From Pagrus major (Eukaryota; Chordata; Actinopteri; Spariformes; Sparidae): a DNA stretch of 64,000 nucleotides. The notes below the pieces were generated by a model. That model had not been told where the DNA came from. It was given only the letters and a program-made list of their open reading frames with translations, and made no database searches. The stretch covers positions 6,767,992-6,831,991 of the forward strand of contig NC_133233.1 in NCBI RefSeq assembly GCF_040436345.1, read 5' to 3'. Below, in pieces: positions 12,715 to 24,361 of this stretch. Within the stretch, counting starts at the first letter, position 1. Each line of letters starts with the position of its first letter. A program made the translations under genes and the position numbers.

Positions 12715-14055
12715 CAGTGCCGGCCCAAGCCTTTTGGAGGCCCTAAGCAGAATTTGATTCGGGGCCCCCCTCCCACCACCGGGGAGTCACCTGTGCTTGA
12801 CAATTATTGACACAAATGTCACACTATAATGTTACATTATAACTTGTATTAATACAGTGACGGATTATGAACTACTGTCCACCTGGGCACAGATGCATAA
12901 GGACCCCCCCTACCTTATTTGTATGAAAGTGGGTGCAAATGGGGGAAGGGGGGTCTGGGGGTCCTCCCCCAGAAAATTCTGAATTTGGTAGATGTGATTT
13001 CCTGTATTCTGGTGCATTTTTGGGATGGCCAGCTGGAGAAGGGCAATACCTAAATTCGTTCAGATTCATAGCCTTTTGCTTTTTGACTTATTGAGGTAGT
13101 TACTTCACGCAATGACTTGGGCTTCAGGGCCCCTTGACCTCTTGGGCCCGGTAGGCTCATTCAGTTATCCATCCTTGCTCACATGCCACAAATGTTTTGG
13201 GGCTCCTGGCCCCTCTACACCTCTAGCCCCCTGGGCTTGGTAGACCCCTGTATTAATATAGTTGTTATTTACACCAAATCAGTCACCTTTTAACCTTAGA
13301 GGGTACTACAATCACAAATTTATTTTAAACTTTCATATTCAAAGTGAAGCACTAAGTGTGATTTACTGAACTTGAATTGAAAAATAATCAAAAAAACAGC
13401 AGAGATTGCATTTGTTGTAAACACGTGTGGCCAGGTCATAAATGAGGAGATCGGACACAGTAGAATAATTATTGTGGGTCTTTTATTCCCCGACTGCAAT
13501 TTATAAAAGAAACAGCATTAACACTGCAATTTTGAGGATTTGAGGTAATCAGTATCAAACAAACAAAATATTTTTCCACACTGTACGTCACACTGATGGT
13601 AAACCTCAGTTAGCTTATGAACTTCAAACACTTATCTCTGTGTCCTAGACATTTGCTCCAGTTAAAAGTGACTCTAGACTTGACCAGACAACAGCAGTGG
13701 CTCTTTCTGAATAAATAAAATAAAAAACAGAAAAACAAATGAATACATTTTCCCAGCCACATAACTCATAGTCACATTACAGCAGCATATTCTTTAATTC
13801 ACAGAAAACATACTGTAAATTACACTAATGAACAAAATACATTTTCAAGTAAACATTCTTGCATGAGCTTAAAACACATTTTTAAAAAACAGTAATAATT
13901 CCCTACAGAATAATAAAACACTGTCTTAACAGTCTGAAAACAGTCTTGGTCTCTTGTTCACCTGGCTACACAATTTTTTTCTCGATTGCGGGCCCCCTGG
14001 TGGCCAGGGGCCCCAAACAGCCGCTTAATTTCGCTTATGCCTCGGGCCGGCTCCG
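12715..14055. mobile_element. Non-autonomous hAT-type element, 1341 bp, 8-bp target duplication
   Basis: Flanked by GGTGGAGT on both sides (12707-12714 and 14056-14063). Unit 2 has the uninterrupted site with a single copy near 43320. The ends are imperfect inverted repeats: CAGTGCCGGCCCAAGCC at the left; the complement of the right end reads CGGAGCCGGCCCGAGGC. The 8-bp duplication and a CAG-type terminus are typical of hAT. No transposase frame is visible. It inserted in unit 1 after the duplication, or into one allele. Confidence 0.88.
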
Positions 14056-14063
14056 GGTGGAGT

Positions 14064-17000
14064 TACAGGCCAGAAAGCTGCAAAACCAGTGACCGTAGTT
14101 CTAGACTCTGTTTCAACATTTTCAAGCACGACACCACTGGATATTTTTAAGGAGACCTTTGGACAATTTCAAGCCATGTTTGTGGAGACAAAACCAAATA
14201 TTTTACAGTAAGTAGGGCTGTCAAGTGATTAAAAAAAACCAAATTGAATTAATTACAAGCTTTATGATTAATCATTTGTAATTAATGCCATATGCCAATA
14301 TTTGCCGTATTATTAAAAAGAATCTCAGTGCAAATACATTTTGGTAGATGAGTGAATCAGTTAATAAATGGACACTCTAAACTTTAAAAGCAGGTGATAT
14401 TTGAAGCTTGTAGTTCTGCGATGGTTAGAATATTCCTCACTGCATAAGTTGCACAAAACGGTTCTCCTGTCAACAGTTCCATTGAAGTACCACTCCAGTG
14501 TGTTTTGGCATTTTTATGATCTTTCCCGACAATTTTTTATAATTTTTCACAAATAAGTACAATTTTGTGCTTAAAAAAATTAAGCTGTCGCTAAAATGGA
14601 ATGGACTACAGTAGAACTTTTATGTCATCTGCCAACCTTGGCGTCCGGTGTTCTAAGAGTTGCGTGGCTCCTTTAATAACAGGGCAGTTTGTAGTGAGCG
14701 AGTGGAGAGCGACGGTCGGTGGCTGAGCTCAGAGCAGACAGCTGTTAGCCACCGTAACAGACGGAACGTTTAGCAGGGAGGTTGTCTAGTGGCAGTAAAT
14801 GTACAGTACAGGTTACAGTTTGACCATGAATAAACTCTGCAGCTCCTCAATACACAAGAGGACCTCGTGTTTGAGTGGCAGCTATCACTATCCCTGCTAA
14901 TATCCATGCTATTTGTGTCCATGCTAATGCTATCCATGTTACTATTAACCACAGTCCATTCTGGGATTGAGACAGAATGTTAACCGTTTGACAGTTAGGA
15001 ACACTGGCTGCAGTGGGACTTTTCCATTCAGTGCACTCAGCAGTGTTTAGTTATCACCTCCATCATGTTTACAAAGCTGCTGTGGAACGTGTTCAGTGAC
15101 GTAAGGTCAAGGGGTGTCATAGACTGCGATTAATCTGTGTTATTTTTTTTCATTGCATTATCTTTTCTGTAATTAATGAATCAATCGAAAAGTACACATT
15201 ATTAATATGTTATTTTGACAGACCTCATTTTAAGCCAAAACATAATCTTACTCTCAACCTAAACAAGTGGTTGTTGTGCCTAAACCTAACCAGATCAGAG
15301 CGTTGTCACAACATGAAATTGAAAAGTTAACATAGAGAAATGTACAGGTGGAACATGTAAAAATGTAAACATATCCATGGTTTACAGGAATGAACATTGT
15401 CAATTTTTGTACCGGAAACTGGATTGTTAAACAAAGACGGGGTAGTGTGTTGAAAACCTGCTGCTCACCCTGATCACCTTTTTCAAACACAGTAAAATTA
15501 AACATTGTGATATGATTTTGATTGCCATCAGAAACACTCAGTGTGAATGCAATTTTTTTACCCGGCATAATTAGTTATCTGCAGCACCAAGGGAAAGGGG
15601 TCCACAGTCCCTGAATCCTTAAATATTTGAGTAAATGTTAACATCCCACATGTAAAGAGATTTGAATATTATAAAATTGTGGTGTGCTCTGTATAATTAT
15701 CATATAGACCTTTTCCGGTTACGCTTAATTTGGGTTGTTCATATTCTTTGTTAACTTGTTTTTCTGTCATGTTTAATATGAGCCACAATCTACTTGTAAA
15801 ACTGAGGGAGCTGCACCAAAAAAGGGAATTAAAGCTTCATGCTTGGTTGTTTTTTGTTTGATTTGGTTCTTGCATTTGCTTCTGTAAATCTAAGCTGTTT
15901 GATTAAATCAGATCTTTTATTCAGCAGGCTTCATGTTTCTGTTTTTCACATTCCCTTAACGTTCTTCCCAAATACGTTCATCTCAGACAGCACTGCTTAA
16001 AAGTTTGAGTTCAAATAGTGTACATGTTTTTCATGCTCACGTTCAGAAGAGGACAAGACCAGCTGGTTGCACAACTGATCGAGACTGACAATATATGTTC
16101 TTTATACTGGATCTGCTCTTAAGTTTAAGACTGAGGAGGAGAAATAGTAAGACCAGTCTTAAAAGAGCAACTTGTAAGACATAGCCAGGATTTTAGTTCA
16201 GAGGGGCTCAATGTAACAATTTTTGGCAATTTACATGAATCACTCTTTTACTGGCCATATGTGAGCAGATTGTATCGTGAAGTGAAAAATGACACCTTCC
16301 CCGTCTCTCTCAGTTGCTCATACAAGCCTGTAGATGATGTGTTGAAGTTGTTTAATGCTGCCGGACTGCGTTTGTCTGTGAAAAGAGTGCAAATGATGTG
16401 ACTGTAGGCACTGTCTTGAGCACCTCATCTCAGTGCATCTCTCCGCTCCACTAACAGAGATGTTAATGTTAGTTCAGAAATATCGTCCTTGAACATAAAC
16501 TAAGAACTGGCTTCCAGCACAACTCAGAAGTTCCACAGAGCTGCTTTAAAACATTCAACCCTAACCCTAACATCATGAACAGAATGTGAAGGAACAATAG
16601 ATTTGACGTTGCATCAAAGAAGTCTATGTACAGTACTGTGTTGCATAAATGTCTACTGAAGTTAGCATGCTAACCAGCTAGCTTCGGCCTGTCCTCTCTT
16701 GTAATGCTACTTTGTAACACAAAAGGTGGTGGACTGATAGCCCTGTAGTTTCAGCAGGGAGATGTAAGAACAGCAAAGTAAATAAAATACATTCACAAAA
16801 TGTCAAAAAAGGAGATATTTTCCCCTTACTAAACAGAAAAACACAACCGTGCACCTTCTGAATTCAACTTTCTCTCTTATACCTGGTAAGAGCTTAACTG
16901 CCCCGTTATCTCATCTAAAACGCACTCAAACAGGACATAAATGAAATAAAACTCACCAAAACAGTCTTGGTTTGTCTTTTCACAATCCCCTCTGGTTTGG

Positions 17001-17898
17001 TCAAAATAAATCCTCAATTCAGAGAGTATGATGTAAAAATATTTCAGCGCTACACGCTGTTTTCATCCAGGTTCAATCGCAGTTTGGTGTCCAGATGTGT
17101 TGACTGTGAAGTGTCTGAGCCCCTTGTACCGCAGTGACTCCCCCATCATCTGAGGTTGCGGTGCGGGCAGACTTCTGCGGGCAGACTTCTGCAGGCTACT
17201 TAGCTCCACGGCTAATTGAGCTACCTGCTCAGTCATTAACTAGATGCTGCAGCCAAAGATAGCAACAGCAAAGACTACACTGAGCAGCAGTTAGAGGTTA
17301 AGCTGACCCCTATTCAAACAAATAAATGACCTTGTACCCTCTATAGTTTTGGAGCTACCTTCGAATTCTGACAATTATTTTTACAGGTACACCTTTTAGT
17401 TAGCATATTTTATGGTTGTAAACATCATTACTCATCATTTATTACATTATCTAGTTTGGTCCTAGCATGGGTTCTGTTTTAAAGCGCTGGCAGATCGCCT
17501 GCCAACCTACCCTCCTGCCTCAGTGGCTAATTTTTCCTCTTGTGGCTAAATTCTCCCTGCACACTGCTCGCTGATAAATTGTAAACCAGGCTTAAATTTC
17601 TGCCATCTTTTCCACTGGAGGAGGGAGGGAGGAAAAAATATCAAGCTGTCAAGAATGAATAGGGGCTTCAGCAGAGAGTAATGCTTTCAGATAAGTGTTC
17701 TTTCCAACCATTTTTCTCTGCTATGTCATGAGTAAAGTCAAGGCCAGTAAAAGTTAGAAGAGTCGCACATTATCGCACTGAAGATTATCAGATTAAACAT
17801 GTGTTCAAACGGGAGGAGACAGGAAGTGGACTCATGAGCAACACAAATTCAACATAAATTGGGGGATATGAGTATGTTTCCAAGTGATAAGAGCACAG
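14064..17898. other. Shared intergenic sequence, no gene recognised
   Basis: Matches unit 2 (43,321-46,947) with small indels. About 110 bp near 14483-14578 is missing from unit 2, a block near 44120-44180 is missing here, and unit 2 carries a short AAAT microsatellite (43484-43513). Only short open frames without domains are present. Confidence 0.5.
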
Positions 17899-18060
17899 CC
17901 CAGCCAACATGTACATGTGGGCCCCATATGGGTTACAGAGGGGCTGCATAGGTACCAAGTGGGCATGGGCTTGAACTGGGCAAATTGTCTGGGCCCCATA
18001 TGGTTTCAGTAACATGGGTCTTATATAGGAAGCCCATGTGGGCTCTCCCCAAAAGTTATG
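17899..18060. repeat. Satellite-like block rich in GGGCCCCATATGG words
   Basis: Begins CCCAGCCAACATGTACATGT and contains repeated GGGCCCCATATGG and CCCATGTGGGC words. The same vocabulary, with the end word ATGTTGGCTGGG in the opposite orientation, makes up the 182-bp array at 34768-35492. The unit 2 copy is 46948-47106. A 91-residue minus-strand frame here is a by-product of the repeat. Confidence 0.6.
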
Positions 18061-18210
18061 CAATCAACAGCGCCGCTGCAAATAATCCCCAAACGCAATT
18101 AATTTGCACTCAAGTAACAGCCAACATTGCCACCGAAAATTGCGAGACATGTTAAACACACTGCGCCAGGTGTCTGTGCGCACTGACACTGGGCCGACAG
18201 TCAACCTCTA

Positions 18211-18229
18211 GTGCAGTGCAGTGCAGTGC
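18211..18229. repeat. (GTGCA)n pentanucleotide repeat
   Basis: Just under four copies; unit 2 (47296-47318) has about one more copy. It is a potential length marker distinguishing units. Confidence 0.85.
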
Positions 18230-19200
18230 TGTCAGTGTCTCTGCTTGAAGTGCACCAGATTGACTGATGACAGTAGCTGCACTTAAACACAAGCCTATTT
18301 GTTCTGCATGAACATTTAAAAAAAACTTTCAGCAAGAAGCTCTGAATGTTCATATTGTTCTGATAATTGTACTTATAACATTTAATATAATATGAAAGGC
18401 TAGTGTACACTGTTTGACTGAGAGGGAAAAAACAGGAGTCTGTAAAATGCATTTGATTTTATTTTATTTACTCATAAAGCATTTAAAATGTGAACATTGT
18501 TTTACTGATGACAGGAAATAAAAACAACATAGTTAATATGACATAGCCTGTTAACTCTGCCTAAATGAATTTATTTGGTCTCATTTATTAAGTGTTTCAC
18601 GTGCATGAAACAAAGTTGTGATTTTTCAAACATATATTTCTTCAAAATCGCTGGTCTACTTATTCAAGTTAATATAAGATGATGTGGAAATGGCAGTGAA
18701 AATGGTCAGGAATGCAATTTCTGCACAAATTCGCTTTTCTTCTCTATGAATTGGGTCACAATGGTTTGTCATTTTTGTTAAAATGGGTGTTCATCCTAGC
18801 TCTTATTTATGAGAGTGCCATTAATTAACAGCTTCATGTAGCTGTCAAGGAGTTTAATTATATTCTTATTAGTTAATATGTGTGAATGCACCTGACATAA
18901 TTACTAAGAAAAAATATGACAAATCCAAACAAAATAAGAACTCTCCCATTGTTCTATTTCTAGGCTGGCTATATAGTTTCCATCTACAAGTGTGTTAAAA
19001 TTGTGAATTTAACCTGAAATTTTATTTTATAGTTATATATAGAACATAAATTATAAAAAGTGCCTCCTGTTGACTTCTCTCAACCATTGTCTTCCTGTCA
19101 CATTTAGATTTGTCCAGATCACAGTTGTTCACACACTGTTGGAAAGTGTTCTTCTTTGCCACGTAAGTAATTTGAATGTAATAGTTTGCCATATATGCAC

Positions 19201-19261
19201 AATGTATCTGTTGTCAGTTCATGCTCATTTGTCATTTTCATTTCTGATATTATCGCACTTG
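19201..19261 (-). other. Inverted fragment of transposase exon
   Basis: On the minus strand this 61-bp segment matches the plus-strand transposase coding sequence at 49987-50046 in unit 2 with few differences, and would encode SELKMTNEHELTTDTL-like residues. The corresponding plus-strand exon is deleted in unit 1 but the inverted piece remains. The unit 2 copy is at 48401-48461. Confidence 0.7.
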
Positions 19262-20076
19262 CAAGCTCAAAAATTTTAGTAGGCCACGTGAAGTGCATGA
19301 TGGTGGACAGTCGCTGCCTCCCTCTGCTCAGTTTCATTCATTCTGTAAGCATGTGTGTGTAAGATGAGGAAGGAAAGAACAGGGTCAGCAGACTTTCCAG
19401 TGCTAGTGTTTTGATTGATGGCCACAAAATTGGATTAAATTAGAATGAATAGTTTTGTTTGTTTAAGCTTACTTCTGAAATAATATTAACCCTTGTGCAC
19501 CCCTTTAAAAAAGTAATGTAGAGATTCCTCTCTGAAAAAATGTTCCCCTCCTAAAAGTGCTGAAAAAATATTATTTATGAATATTTTTTCCACTTTCATT
19601 GAGTCAGATCTTTTCATCAACTGAAGTCCTGATCATAACTATTAAATTTTCATTAATTTCAAAAATAATTTTAACCTTTTAATGTCATTTTTGGAATATA
19701 AAACCAGATTTCCTTGTGAAATAAACACAAAATATTTCAGCCACTGAGTAATGGGTAGTTTTCTTTTAAGTTTCCCGCTTAGTGATGTTAAGTTGAACCA
19801 CCTCAAAGAAGGCTAAGAGTTGAGTTTGATTTTAGATTAGACCTACAGTTTACATTATATTTTTGTTTAGTGGGCTTTGTTTACATGGGAGGCCTACCAG
19901 TTACTTCAAACCAATCGAACAAAATGATGATGTAGTACAAGCCATTTTACATGTGGGAAACACTATGGTCTCCTGTGTATTTTAGTGAAATGGATTACTT
20001 CCATGGCAATTCAAGGACAAGGAGGAGGATAATCAAAGCTAGAGTGCAGCAGCATTTAATGACCCTTGCCATGGAG

Positions 20077-20236
20077 GCTGTGGACCAGGCAGATCAGGCT
20101 GTGGACCAGGCAGTGCTGGCGGTGGACCAGGCAGATCAGGCTGTGGACCAGGCAGTGCAGGCGGTGGACCAGGCAGATCAGGCTGTGGACCAGGCAGTGC
20201 TGGCGGTGGACCAGGCAGATCAGGCTGTGGGACCAG
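20077..20236 (+). repeat. 42-bp coding minisatellite, about 3.8 copies
   Basis: Each 42-bp unit (GCTGTGGACCAGGCAGATCA and its variant half) encodes 14 residues, VDQADQAVDQAVLA or VDQADQAVDQAVQA. Unit 2 has exactly three more units (49277-49562). Two half-units of 21 bp make the 42-bp period. Confidence 0.9.
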
Positions 20237-20630
20237 GCAGTGCAGCCAGTGGATCAAGAAGTGCAGGCAGTGGATCAAGTAGTGCAGGCCGTGGACCAAG
20301 AAATGTAGGCAGTGGATCCGGATGTGCAGGTTGAGGGATATATGGAGAACAATGCTGATGAGGCTGTAAATCTGCATTTGGACTGTTGATGACTTGTACA
20401 TGTGTAGTGACTGTGATGAAGATCCTGCCTGTGATTTTACCGAAGAGAAACCTCACTCTGATGCGAAGAGGAAACTAGCTGAATGGGCAGCTAACCGTCA
20501 GGTGTCTCATTCTGCACTGTCAGAGCAATACTCTTGGAGCTAGGTTTGGATGTACCCAAGGATCCCAGAACTCTCAACTAAGATATATGGGACTAAATTT
20601 CTGGTTAACAATACACACAGTCTTATACAT

Positions 20631-21134
20631 TGGGAATGAGCTACAAAGACATTCTGAAAAGCCTGGCATTGCAAGGAACCATTATTACCAAGAGGCATTT
20701 AAACAGAATATTGAGAGCCAGGTTGCTTTGCCGGCGGCAGATAGGCTACCCGTTGTAAGTAAGTACAAGTATCAAACATAGGCCTAATTAAATAACTGGC
20801 TAAATGTGGGATAACAAGATATTGACTAGAACAGAATCAGAAAAGACACTCACCTTAAGGAAATCACGTAGGCTATTGCAGTTTCTAGAGAAGGTGCACT
20901 CGATTTGCTTACCCAGCCATCCTGGAATGATATTAATATTATTAATTAGTATTTCGTGCGCACATTATACCTACTTCGTGGCCACAAATTAGTATTTCGT
21001 GCGCAAGTTATACTTATTTCGTGGCCACAATTTAGTATTTTGTGGCCACGAATTAGTATTTTGTGCGCACGTTATAGCTATATTGTGGCCACAATTTAAA
21101 TTTCTTTTGACCTTGTCATGTCTGGGGCTCCGTA
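20631..21134 (+). mobile_element. Truncated copy of the long-inverted-repeat element, with integrase-type exon
   Basis: The left half is deleted; the right half matches unit 2. It starts inside the exon (GGAATGAGCTACAAAGAC), which ends CCCGTT|GTAAGT at 20754. It continues into tandem GTGGCCAC...TAGTATTTTGTGCGCAC words and ends GGGGCTCCGTA at 21134, followed by the target word GCCAAC. See the unit 2 copy for the complete structure. Confidence 0.7.
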
Positions 21135-21496
21135 GCCAACAGATTTTTCCATGCATCAGGGTGTTCAATATAAGATGTATAAACTCAAAGACACAATAAA
21201 CTCAAACTCCAGTGGTTCCAATTGTTTTGAACTGGGGGGCAGAGTTGCAATTGTGAGGAACATTGTGCATTCCACTGCAGAAACACATGTAGTGTATGAA
21301 CTTTTTGAGAAAGGGACATGTTTTTTCAACTACCCCATTGATTCGACATGGAGTTTGTTTACTATCAAAACTGTCTGGTCAGCTTGCCAGTGCTCCAGTA
21401 ACAGACTTCACAAAACCACTGCTGTTATTGCCTCTTCAGAAAATGTCTGTGGCTTTGCCTCAGCTACACAGCACATAACATGATGAACTTTGCAGG

Positions 21497-21614
21497 ATGC
21501 CCTCATTCAGTGTGGTGGAGTTTGTGGATGAAATTGACCCTGATGGCTGCAAGAAGGTGGACATTCCATCAGAGTGGTTCGAGGGCACTGACGGAAAATT
21601 ATGCTGGTGGCCAC
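21497..21614 (+). pseudogene. N-terminal exon of DUF4806-type protein, unit 1, cut by an LTR
   Basis: After an acceptor-like TTTGCAG the frame begins MPSFSVVEFVDE and continues to KLCWWP, the pattern (xVVEFxDE ... CWWPP) seen at the start of fish proteins that end in a DUF4806 domain. The exon stops at GCCAC (21610-21614), where an LTR starts. The other half of this exon is preserved only in unit 2 (from 56152). The downstream exons of the same gene are at 28462-29569. Confidence 0.6.
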
Positions 21615-21731
21615 TGTATAATAATAACACGGGACACCGATGTGTTGCTTCGAGCCGTATCTCTGTTTACTGTGATCCAGGTAGAGCATATTACACGCAC
21701 TGCATTGTGGGAGCTAAGCCTCCTGGGACTA
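21615..21731 (-). mobile_element. Remnant LTR of Ty3/gypsy element A, unit 1
   Basis: Begins TGTATAATAATAACACGGGA right after GCCAC and matches the intact LTR at 56015-56151 in unit 2. It is cut before the last 20 bases by the gag-pol fragment that follows. Orientation follows the unit 2 element (minus strand). It is the only left-side LTR edge kept in the window. Confidence 0.75.
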
Positions 21732-24345
21732 TTTATCAGGGCCCTCTCCCCCACTGAGTTACGTGTCCAGGTACAGCTGCAGCACCCTCAGACCTTGCAG
21801 GCAGCCTTGGAGATGGCTGTGGAGAGGGAGAATGTGTGGGGTGTGGCTGGTGCAAGCTGTCAAGATAAGACCTCACCTGCTGTAAGGGCTGCAGTGGGGA
21901 GCCCCCCAGTGGAAGAGAGGCCAGCGTGGGTTGATGAAGTAACTGGACTGTTAAGGGCTGTGTCACTACAGACAGCGTGCAGAACACGCCCAGGGCCCAG
22001 GGTCTGCTGGGGGTGTGGCCAACCTTGACATTTGGTCAGAGAGTGCTCCAACTCACGCCAGGCTCAGGGAAACGGCTCCAGGCCTGCATAGAGGGGAATA
22101 TGCAGACCCAAACATCAGCCCCATCTGCAACACGGCCACCACATCCCTCACCACAGTCCGGAGGTGCCCATCATCACAGCTGGGGGAGCCAGGCACCACT
22201 TCCCCCAGAAACAGATGACTCTGACAACTCAGACTGGGAGCCGGTTGTCGTGGTGGGGCGAGCCTCTGCAGGTGACTCTTTTTACATTCCCGTCACAGTG
22301 GAGGGAGTGTCCTGTTCGGCGCTAGTGGATACGGGGTCGACGGTGACTGTGGTGAGACCAGATGTGGTACCAGAGGGGACACAGCTCGAGCCCACCTTGG
22401 TGCGACTGCGCACAGTCACAGGTGAGCTGGCTCCTATGAAGGGCAAGGGAGTGCTGTCTGTGACTGTGGGGGGAAGAACGCTGCATCACCCAGCATGGAT
22501 AGCTGCAGTACAGGACCCATGTATCCTGGGTCTTGACTTCTTAAGGGCTGCAGGCTGCCAGCTGGATCTCCTGAGAGGGACAGTGAGTTTTCAGGAGGGG
22601 CCAGTTATCACCTTGTTCCCCAGGCTTCTTCCTGACATGCTCCCTAGCCATCATGCAGCTGATGCAGTAGAGACTGTTGTTGTCCACTCCTTTCCCAAGT
22701 CCCTGTCTCCTGTGTCTCCCCCCCAAGGTGAGAATTGCTCCATCAGCCCAAGCAGGGATCTCTCTGCGACAGCCCCACCTGCGTTACCACAGATGGAGGA
22801 GGAGAGGGTGTTGGCTGCAGTGAGAGAGATATGGGGGAGGAACTGTAGCAGCCTGGACCGCAGCAAGAACAGCTGTGGCAGGTGCTGCTGGAGTTTCGTG
22901 ACTGTTTTGCTCTGTGTGATGAAGAGGTGGGGAGAACTCATCTTTTGCAGCACGAGATCGACACAGGGGATGCACAGCCTATCAAGTGTCACCCTCGACG
23001 CCTCCCCCTGGCTCGTCAGCAGGCTTGTGATGAAGCTGTGGAGAAAATGCTGCAGGCAGACCTTATTGAGCCTTCAGATAGTCCGTGGGCAGCAGCTGTT
23101 GTCATGGTCCCTAAGAAAGTCGGCTGGCGGCTCTGCTCAGACTACAGACCAGTGAATGGAGTAACCAGGAAGGATTCATACCCCCTGCCTCGTATTGATG
23201 AGTCACTGGACCTGGTTTCTGGGTCCTCCTGGTTCTCATCCCTGGCCCTCCACAGCGGGTATTACCAAGTACCCCTCGCGGCTGAGTCCAGGCCCAAGAC
23301 TGCCTTCTGCTCTGGGCGGGGGCTATGGCAGTTCAAGGTTCTCTGTTTTGGTCTATGTAACGCTCCTGCCACCTTTGCCAGGTTGATGGACAAGGTGCTG
23401 GGAGGTGTACCCCGTCAAGAAGAGAGAGGCGAGAGAGGGAGAGCTGTGGGGAGAGGTGGAAGACGGGGCCACGAGGGGAGGAGCTCCTATGCCGGGAGCT
23501 GCAGACTGTGGACATGGCAGAGTGGAGACAACAGCAGGTACAGGATGTGGACCTTCAGCCCGTTCTGCAGTAGGTGGAGGCACAACAGCGACCACCATGG
23601 GAAGAAGTGGCAGCGCTCTCCACAACGACCAAGGGACTGTGGTCCAAGTTCGATGCTCTGCGCCTGCACCAGGGCGTGCTGCAGCGGGCATGGAAGGAGC
23701 CTGCAACAGGGGAGGAGCGTTGGCAGGTGGTGGTCCCCAAGGGCCTGCGTGAGGGTGTGCTTAAGGCCATGCATGGAGCCGCAGGTTCCAGGCATTTTGG
23801 AGTTACAAAAACTCTCCGCCGCCTCCGCCAGAGTTTCTACTGGGGGCAGTGCAGGAGGGATGTGGAGGATTTTTGCCGCTGCTGTGACCCCTGCACAGCC
23901 TGCACTCCAACAGTTTCCAGTGGGGGGCCTGATGGAGAGAGTGGCGGTGGACGTAGTGGGCCCTTTACCTTGCTCGGACAAAGGTAACCGCTACGTTCTC
24001 TCTGCCATAGACTACTTCACAAAGTGGCCCGAGGCCTACGCTCTGCCAGATCAGGAGACGGAGTCTGTGGTGGATGCCCTGGTGGAAGGCATGTTCAGCT
24101 GTTTTGGGGTGCCAGAGACCATACACTCCGACCAGGGAAGAAATTTTGAGTCCCGGGTGTTTGCCACCATGTCTGAATGTCTGGGAGCACACAAGACCCG
24201 CACCACTCCCTTACGGCCCAGAGTGACGGGTTAGTGGAGAGATTTCACCGCACCTTGGGTCAGCAACTGGCTATTCTCACTGCACAACACCAGCGGGACT
24301 GGGATGACCATCTGCCCCTGGTGCTCATGGCATGTCGTTCTGCAG
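21732..24345 (+). pseudogene. Ty3/gypsy gag-pol fragment B (plus strand), 5'-truncated and internally deleted
   Basis: Domains appear in order but in shifting frames. The C-terminal part of gag is followed by a CCHC zinc knuckle interrupted by a stop codon (CWGCGQP, stop, then H and C in register; near 22010-22050). Next come an aspartic protease (ALVDTGSTVTVV, then ILGLDFL; about 22320-22550) and reverse transcriptase up to the fingers/palm region (about 22880-23400). There the sequence jumps, before the catalytic Asp-Asp pair, so the rest of RT and RNase H are missing. An H2C2 zinc finger (about 23770-23900) and an integrase core with its D, D and E regions (about 23940-24260) follow. It ends abruptly at CRSAV. 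No LTR of its own is seen. It replaces about 350 bp that unit 2 keeps at 56132-56482. Not functional. Confidence 0.85.
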
Positions 24346-24361
24346 TTGCTCTTGTTTGGTG

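Larger units (their letters stand above)
19951..21483 (+). pseudogene. CACTA/EnSpm-like transposase remnant, unit 1
   Basis: The truncated sister of the unit 2 copy at 49151-52251. It keeps the N-terminal part (RTRRRIIKARVQQHL, then the 42-bp-repeat-coded VDQADQAVDQAV array) and the frameshifting extra G after the array. It then suffers two internal deletions. One joins the sequence after CCCAGAACTCTC (20577) directly to AAGATATATGGGAC; the other joins it at about 20630 to the nested element. The C-terminal exon survives (from about 21141, ending QHIT and a stop at 21481-21483) with NCFELGGRVAIVRNIV, FFNYPIDSTWSLFTIKTVW. The core catalytic segment is gone, so it is a pseudogene. Confidence 0.75.

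Noticed and set aside
17788..18063. 91-codon minus-strand frame, also in unit 2
   Set aside because: Produced by the GGGCCCCATATGG satellite-like block; repeat translation, not a gene.
20039..20401. Pro/Leu-rich minus-strand frames across the 42-bp array (also 49239-49793)
   Set aside because: Antisense of the VDQADQ repeat; period-3 openness follows from the 42-bp unit.
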